Assembly (NCBI RefSeq): GCF_902167635.1
Contig: NZ_CABHMS010000008.1
Coordinates: 124,001-188,000, forward strand
Reading direction: 5' to 3'
Length of the DNA: 64,000 bases
DNA from: Chitinophaga vietnamensis
Lineage (GTDB): Bacteria; Bacteroidota; Bacteroidia; Chitinophagales; Chitinophagaceae
Positions 61,801 to 64,000 of this stretch are shown here, one piece after another. The translations under genes were made by a program, and so were the position numbers. The notes beneath the pieces were generated by a model. That model was not told the origin of the DNA. It saw only the letters and a list, made by a program, of their open reading frames with translations, and made no database searches. Every line of letters begins with the position of its first letter. Within the stretch, counting starts at the first letter, position 1.

Positions 61801-64000
61801 GGCTGTAGTATGCGCAGGCAAGCTGCCGGTAACATTGAAAGTGAAACCAGTGGCTGGTATAACTTTCAACTGGTTCGATGCAAACGGCCAGCAGATCGCT
61901 ACCAACAGCGCTACTTATACAACACAAGCAAACCTCATCGCAGGTAATTATACCTTCTTCGTAGTAGCTGCCAATACCAATGGCTGCTCTAACGACAGCG
62001 GTCGTACGAAGATTATGCTGAAAGTGGATAGCGCAGCTACCGCAGCCAGCATCAATATCAGCGATATAACAATCTGCGCAGGCGATACAGCGATACTGAA
62101 ACCGACCAGCGCAATCAGCAACCCGGTATTCAAATGGTATGCAGATGCGAACAAAGTAACACCAATCACTACCGGTGTGAATACCGCGACAGGCGTACTC
62201 TCTATCCCGGGTCTTGCTACTGGCACTTACACCTACTATGTAAGCGTGAGCGATTCTGGTACCTGCGAAAATGCGGCCGGTGCGCTGAAGAAAGTAACGG
62301 TGAATGTAGGCAACAGAGCTACTGCGGCAGATATCACTGTCACAGGTGCTACTACTACCTGCCCGCAAACGACGGTTACCCTTACCGCCAGCAGCACCAC
62401 CGTTACCAACCCGGTATTCAACTGGTACAGTGATTCCAAACTCACGCACCTCTTACATACCGGCGCTACTTACACTACCGACACATTGAATGCGGCTACC
62501 ACTTACTATGTGAGTGTAACAGGCAGCAACAAGTGCGCTAACATGGCTGATTCCGGCAAAGCAGTTACTATCAATGTGAATGCTATCACAGTGCCGGTTG
62601 TAGCGCCTGTGGCCATCTGCAGCGGTCAAACAGCAACGCTGAGCGTATCCAACGCAGATGCATCCGTGACCTACACCTGGTATAACAACATGCTCCGCAG
62701 CAGCATCCTGCAAACCGGCAGCACATTCACTACCGGCGCGATCACCAGCGACACCGCCTTCTATCTCGAAGCGAAGAAAGGCGCCTGCGTACTGCAACTG
62801 GTGAAAGTAATGGTAACTGTAAACGGTGCACCATTACCAGTGGTAGACACAGTACAGGCAATATGTGCCGGCCAGCGCGCAACACTGAGCATCAAGACGC
62901 CAGTGGCAGGTATCACTTACAAATGGTTTAATGTAGCTACCGGTGGCACACCGTTGAACACCGACGCTGGTACTACCTTCATCACCGATACATTGCGTAC
63001 CACTACCATATTCTACGTAGCGGCAGTAGGTAACGCAGCCTGCGTCGGCACATCCGCAAGGGTACCCGTTACAGTAACGATATCACCGCTGCCAGCAGCA
63101 CCGCAACTGGTATCTGCTACACAAACAGTATGTGCAGGTAATGGCGTAATATTCCAGGTACTCAACCCTGATCCGAACATGACCTACCGCTGGACCAACA
63201 GCGCAGGTGTACAGATCGGCGCAGGACCGATAGATACTATCCCGGGTGTTACCACCACTGGCGACTACTACGTAACAGCGTTCAACAAGAATGGCTGTGG
63301 TGGCGGAGGCAGCAGCACTAAAGCACACGTAGACGTGAGCGGCTCACTCGTGAACCCGATAGTTGGCGACACTTCTATCTGCCGCAACCAGCCGGTAACA
63401 CTGCAAGTGAAGAACATCACCGCAGGCGCCAGCTACAGCTGGTACAGCGCAGCAACAGGCGGACAGCTCCTGTCAAATGCAGCTACCTTCACAACAGGCA
63501 CATTGTCCAGTGATACAGCCTTCTATGTACAGGCATCTAACGGTACATGTACCTCTGTTTCACGCACGAAAGTGAATGTGTTTGTAGGCAGCGCACCAAA
63601 ACCAACTGTCGACAACAACAACAAACAAGTATGTGCGGGTAGCAGTGTAACCTTCACCATCACCTCTGCTACAAATGGTGTGACCTACAAGTGGTACAAC
63701 GTGGCCACTGGTGGTACGCCACTGAACACAGATAATGGTGCAACCTTCACCAGCGGCGCACTCAGCGCATCTGTAACATACTATGTGGAAAGTGTAGCGG
63801 CCCTGAGCTGTGGCACGGCAGTATCTCCGAGAGTAGCCGTAGCAGCCACTGTACAACCGGCGCCGGCAGCACCACAACTGGTAACTAACAGCCAGCATGT
63901 ATGTGGAGGCGGTAACGTTACCTTCAATATCAACAACCCGGATCCGTCACTCACCTACAACTGGTATGACGCAGCTGTAAACGGTACGCTGAAAGGCACC
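49892..64000 (+). CDS. Giant modular secreted adhesin, 3' end outside the window
   Basis: An open frame of 4703 codons from the ATG at 49892 to the last base, with no stop. An N-terminal signal segment (LLFIFLSLIISASGAIYA, about 17-34) is followed by about thirteen discoidin-like modules with the core ACALCFVD…LAVDGDTTTAS (start points near 50135, 50867, 51604, 52344, 53080, 53827, 54586, 55345, 56333, 57320, 58530, 59788 and 61058). Between them are Ig-like domains of the type linked to Bacteroidota C-terminal secretion modules (W-Y…GGTPL…FTTPAL…TYYVEA…R..V.V). From ~61.6 kb only Ig-like units are seen. It is probably a type IX-secreted surface protein, but the C-terminal sorting domain is beyond the window. 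Minus-strand frames across it are shadows. Confidence 0.92.
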   Translation, partial: MHPIFTPKGSSRAFSLLFIFLSLIISASGAIYALGTKTVPVAHGNLNNGGFNFLGTYLRQHPNAPLNPNRMATGQLAAGPLWSFASGQSQVTTGGCLLCTINNPQLAIDGDTTTASTLVLAAGVVGSIGQKLQFSGSYLAGDQVAIDLEIPNQIYTKQLLSAVQIQTFNAGVANNDPVTLDNALVRVQVLGIGLGTTNKFRVVVPIAKDFDAVQVSLSALFAEFGSLRIYEAAAIIPVTVPTPPVIPVGGSTTLNASMPRIPGATFKWYSTPAGGTPLSTSSSFTTPALSRSTTYYVEASTGTPGLQSYVRTPVHVTVSGGNGALWSFASDQQSPITSGLACALCFVDYPELAVDTDTSTASRIVLPAGIATSAGQRLIFSGSYKAGDNIALDLEIPNKFYTKQALSGIQIETFNNGVSNGDATNIGTALLRLQALGIGPGGISKFRVIFPVTKDFNAVQVSLSALFAEFGALKIYDAAAFIPVKVSQDTVSITSGQTANLTASIDPRMAGATFAWYADSVGGTPLATGPSFTTPALTTSTNYYVEATTPDGLHSFVRTPVNVSVSGGAGAIWSFANSQTSPITGGIACALCFVDSAALAVDGDTTTASKLVLPVGAVTSIGQLLKFPGSYKAGDNIALDLQIPNAIYTKQLLSAVKVHTFNGGVDNADPVTLNSALIRLQALGIGIGGTPKFRVIIPVQKDFDAVQVDLSALFAEFGSLRIYEASAFIPVTVTPDSAMVVRGGTTTLNAAIARVPGATFQWFSTPSGGTPLGNGASFTTPALTNTTTYYVQATSPTGKSSYVRTPVTVNVVNGAGAIWSYADQEQSPITSGVACALCFVDSAALAVDGDTTTASKLVLPVGALTSVGQLLKFPGNYKAGNSIALDLQIPNTIYTKQLLSAVKVHTFNGGVDNADPVTLNSALIRLQALGIGIGGTPKFRVIIPVQKDFDAVQVDLSALFAEFGSLRIYDATAFIPVKVSPDTANVVRGGSVTFAASINQIPGATIQWFSTPTGGTPLSSGPSFTTPALSRSITYYAEATSPDGKKSYVRTAVPVTVSGGVGPLWSYADQEQSPITSGVACALCFVDSANLAIDGDTTTASKLVLPVGALTSVGQLLKFPGSYKAGDNIALDLQIPNTIYTKQLLSAVKVHTFNGSVDNADPVTLNSSLIRLQLLGIGIGGTPKFRVIIPVQKDFDAVQVDLSALFAEFGSLRIYEATAFIPVTVTPPAPTTTAGGTVALTAGIDQTRISNPSFNWYTTPTGGTPVFTGTNFTTPPLARNQTYYLSATSPVDGLNSYVRTPVSIKVAGGPGTIWSFGQDQVSPITSGIACAACVVTNPQLAADGDTTTASTFTTGIGVGTTLSQQVIMPGVYQPGDSIVLFMDLPADPILNAQLLPNISVQTFNNAIAGPAVPNNDQVFLNNTGLVRLQALGLGLNGTNKFRVTIPATKTFDAVQVGQGSLAALSSSLHLYEVAAAIPVTVTPSPATVNYNKPATLNAAIRVPNATFQWFTTPTGGAPIPGGGATFTTPNLTRNTTYFVEATDPAGTKSFTRTAVTVKVSGGNGPLWSYGTDQVSPITGGIACALCTVQDSLKAIDGDTTTASKLIAPIGLLGSVSQKIIFPGAYQAGDSIILFLGSPVDLLAQASVLKSISVQTSKAGVENGDITPLNQNVIGLNVLGLGTDGSHKYRVAIPATKPFDAAQVNLGGLATVSNSLNVYEVAASIPVTVAVTPTDTTVNVGQTATFNASIPRIPDATFTWYETPTGGTALATTNSFTTPPLTQGKTYYVEATSPSDGLVSFQRTAVTVRVNNAPTNASLACGAAKTQTWGPTGICLLCSVDSAANAVDNSIYTASAIHTVIGVLGGEQQTLSFGKTGKGTDSIRIKIGIPASLIDAGILSNISITTYNAGVAKVTTPLSGGLLTLTLLGTEQVGTLTIPAGQPFDAVQVGVTGLASVATTVKIYYASIVTPNAAVTNSNVNVCTGATATLTTSGPAGYSFRWYNQAVGGTPIGFGPSFTTPALTADANYYVEAITQDADSCASSVRTLVSVRIGQPTVAVTPASAQVAQGATPTFNVVSPVATNKYNWYTTPTGGTPVFVGPTFSVPPVTGNITYYVESTDATGTCKSLRTPVAITLTGGGGPSSPGDIDCGGATSQLSYASGLCVGCYVEKQDSSVDNSTATASVLHTILGVLGAYTQQTLIFPTPGNAGDSVRVGLSVNTGLLDASVLGSIVIGSYNGSTSNNDSIALNSALIKLNLLSGSQRATIAFKPAGNFDRIFVRLNSGVATALTSLNLHYAQIFTGTPTVEKDTVYVCSGQTATLKATGPGSSFRWYNQITGGTPLATTATYTVPNVTANAVYYVESVSGPGCTSPARKAVNIIVGLPTVIVAPQTVSVNSGSTATFTITNPNPAYQYNWYDAPAGGTQVAANKTSFTTPPLTAAKIYYVEAFDPVASCASSQRTKVIANINMSPEPTPCSYANQQQSPIISGVCVLCGVSNPGLAVDTNANSASTISATLGALGYVGQLLQFQNTYAAGDSVSVDMEIPGQLVTAALLGGIRLQTYNGATPNNDMITLNSGLVHLSLLSTGNRFRVTIPTTNAFNGVLVSINGTVSLLTDLNVYFAAAFPPRPTLSQTSFSTCAGKPDTLTVTAPANADIKWFDAAIGGNQVGSGYTFITPALTTTTTYYAESGKFGCANPVRVPAIVNVGAGPAAPTAPGVSLCAGGKATLVASAPAGVQFHWYRSATDTAVLATGTSFVTPVLTADTAYYVASDNNGCISTRTRVPVTLGAVPGAFTVTPQNTTVSRGQGAIINATATGAGVVFKWYTATGDSIFVGPSFNTGPLQSTSTYLVEAVGPNGCATARQTVTVTVLNSNGNDVPCDAANDQTNTVNGICVGCYVDNPALAVDSSVSTSSTLHVIAGLLGGYVQQTLIFPSPSIAGDSVNILLNFPVGLTDISLLSSLQVATYNGATFNNDRLSVGSTLLTLRLLSGNQQAMLTFKPTATFDRVEVRLNSGAATLLTAVGINYASRLVATPQVASDSVTVCSGDSARMAVKNPVSGVTYRWYNQANGGTVLGTGTSFTSTPVSAATTFYVEASKTLNGCANPVRTAVKVNMTTPPATPGQPSSVTICAGATAVLAVPTPDTTLRYNWYNVATGGAKLNTDSGFTFKAANITTDTTFYVEAMNKCGAVSARQSVSIHLGSSLQTPVITPSPDTVFINQQPVLRATPPVANAVVAWFASNTATDTLFKGTTFAPAASTTAGTVTYWAQAIISGSCASARVPVNVVTISGPGPIPVPCEGATTQTVGGNGLLVLGNVYNPQLAVDNDQTTASSLVINLGALNASVWERAGFNGLSAPGDSVRVLLSSPNQILSAALLASVQLTTYNGSAPQDSVLTSNPLLFVKLLGGGRQAELTFLPAHPFDAVEVKLKSGIVGALTEVDFNYARRIMAAPQVQASNVSVCGGSTATLNVANPVTGITYRWYTSNGTYLPGKDGNSFTTGVLTKDSVFYVEAFRAATGCASSTRTAVNVSVGAIPVAPAVLADTVAVCPGADAVLAVSNPVKGYSYGWFNTPTGGTQLNTDSGFVYKVTNVTAQAIYYVQAKNDSCNTVSANRTAVLVQTASSLAAPTVTPSPARVDTGQQAILTASAATANASFTWFRSQTGADTLAKGAVFTPAIRHAAAVDTFWVEASLPGAVMCKSARTSVLVITSPVPVDVVPCEGATSQTTGGSGLLVMGNVYNPQLAVDNNTNTASSLVINLGALNANVWERAYFNGPSAIGDTVKVMLSSPSQILSAALLASVQLTTYNGNIPGDSVTPSNPLVNLKVLSGTRGVLLSFVPTKTFNAIEVKLKSGVAAALTAVDFNYAQRAIAAPTATASGDSTVCVGKSATLSVVNPQPGLTYSWYDSKGAHLKDSVAFVTPTTLAAGSYGYTVSASRNGCTSAASAPVNVTVQAVPAPPVADSSNPAVVCAGKLPVTLKVKPVAGITFNWFDANGQQIATNSATYTTQANLIAGNYTFFVVAANTNGCSNDSGRTKIMLKVDSAATAASINISDITICAGDTAILKPTSAISNPVFKWYADANKVTPITTGVNTATGVLSIPGLATGTYTYYVSVSDSGTCENAAGALKKVTVNVGNRATAADITVTGATTTCPQTTVTLTASSTTVTNPVFNWYSDSKLTHLLHTGATYTTDTLNAATTYYVSVTGSNKCANMADSGKAVTINVNAITVPVVAPVAICSGQTATLSVSNADASVTYTWYNNMLRSSILQTGSTFTTGAITSDTAFYLEAKKGACVLQLVKVMVTVNGAPLPVVDTVQAICAGQRATLSIKTPVAGITYKWFNVATGGTPLNTDAGTTFITDTLRTTTIFYVAAVGNAACVGTSARVPVTVTISPLPAAPQLVSATQTVCAGNGVIFQVLNPDPNMTYRWTNSAGVQIGAGPIDTIPGVTTTGDYYVTAFNKNGCGGGGSSTKAHVDVSGSLVNPIVGDTSICRNQPVTLQVKNITAGASYSWYSAATGGQLLSNAATFTTGTLSSDTAFYVQASNGTCTSVSRTKVNVFVGSAPKPTVDNNNKQVCAGSSVTFTITSATNGVTYKWYNVATGGTPLNTDNGATFTSGALSASVTYYVESVAALSCGTAVSPRVAVAATVQPAPAAPQLVTNSQHVCGGGNVTFNINNPDPSLTYNWYDAAVNGTLKGT

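Noticed and set aside
50059-63898. Many minus-strand and short plus-strand frames of 60-294 codons
   Set aside because: They are shadows of the long adhesin frame; their repetition copies the adhesin module pattern.

Overview
The window comes from a Bacteroidota genome, most likely Chitinophaga or a close relative in Chitinophagaceae. The evidence is Bacteroidota promoter boxes (TAnnTTTG) ahead of several genes, start sites without strong Shine-Dalgarno sequences, a 1437-residue Cas9 with 47-bp CRISPR repeats, a TonB-type periplasmic protein, a GH92 mannosidase, GxxExxY and M13 proteins, and a very large secreted protein built of Ig-like modules. The genus is inferred from gene content, not proven.

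Layout. 1-5.9 kb: end of an outer-membrane barrel gene, a split KdpD pair (sensor domain, then histidine kinase) and a convergent hybrid kinase. 6.2-13.3 kb: housekeeping and metabolic genes (barrel protein, enoyl-CoA hydratase, S9 peptidase, HflX, Rieske protein, GT39-like transferase). 13.4-21.5 kb: tRNA-Asn, a secreted protein of unknown function, and a complete type II-C CRISPR-Cas system: an 18-repeat array on the plus strand, cas9-cas1-cas2 on the minus strand converging on it, and a tracrRNA divergent from cas9. 21.9-24.1 kb: glycosyltransferase, tRNA-Gly, TonB-like protein. 24.1-26.2 kb: a slipin (SPFH) gene preceded by an RNA-rich segment that holds a circularly permuted tRNA-like element, an unusual tRNA with anticodon UAU, and two terminator-bounded small transcription units. 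26.2-28.5 kb: a MazG-like pyrophosphohydrolase and a nuclease-SF1 helicase fusion, a likely defence pair. 28.6-41.3 kb: ABC transporter, glycan genes (GT87-like, GH92, GHL10-like, CBM9-like), a GxxExxY gene bounded by a 56-bp inverted repeat, an M13 peptidase, an acyltransferase and small proteins. 41.3-49.3 kb: a minus-strand run of STAND/NACHT-like NTPase, transglutaminase, ClC channel, KefF-like and KefC-like genes. 49.9 kb to the end: one open reading frame of over 4700 codons encoding a modular adhesin that runs off the window.

How parts fit together. The CRISPR locus is self-contained: tracrRNA and array share strand polarity, the 16-nt anti-repeat matches the 5' end of the repeat, and every repeat carries a perfect TAnnTTTG box, so each spacer may be transcribed from its own promoter. 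The slipin neighbourhood resembles RNA-repair/Ro60-Y RNA loci, because the permuted tRNA mimic has a T-arm and a D-arm joined through a UUCG-capped mini acceptor stem. CRISPR, RNA-mimic and MazG-helicase loci lie within 15 kb of each other and form a defence and stress region. The most noteworthy items are the tRNA mimic next to slipin, the promoter-bearing CRISPR repeats, the MazG-nuclease-helicase pair, the inverted-repeat-bounded GxxExxY cassette and the stepwise-expanding adhesin.
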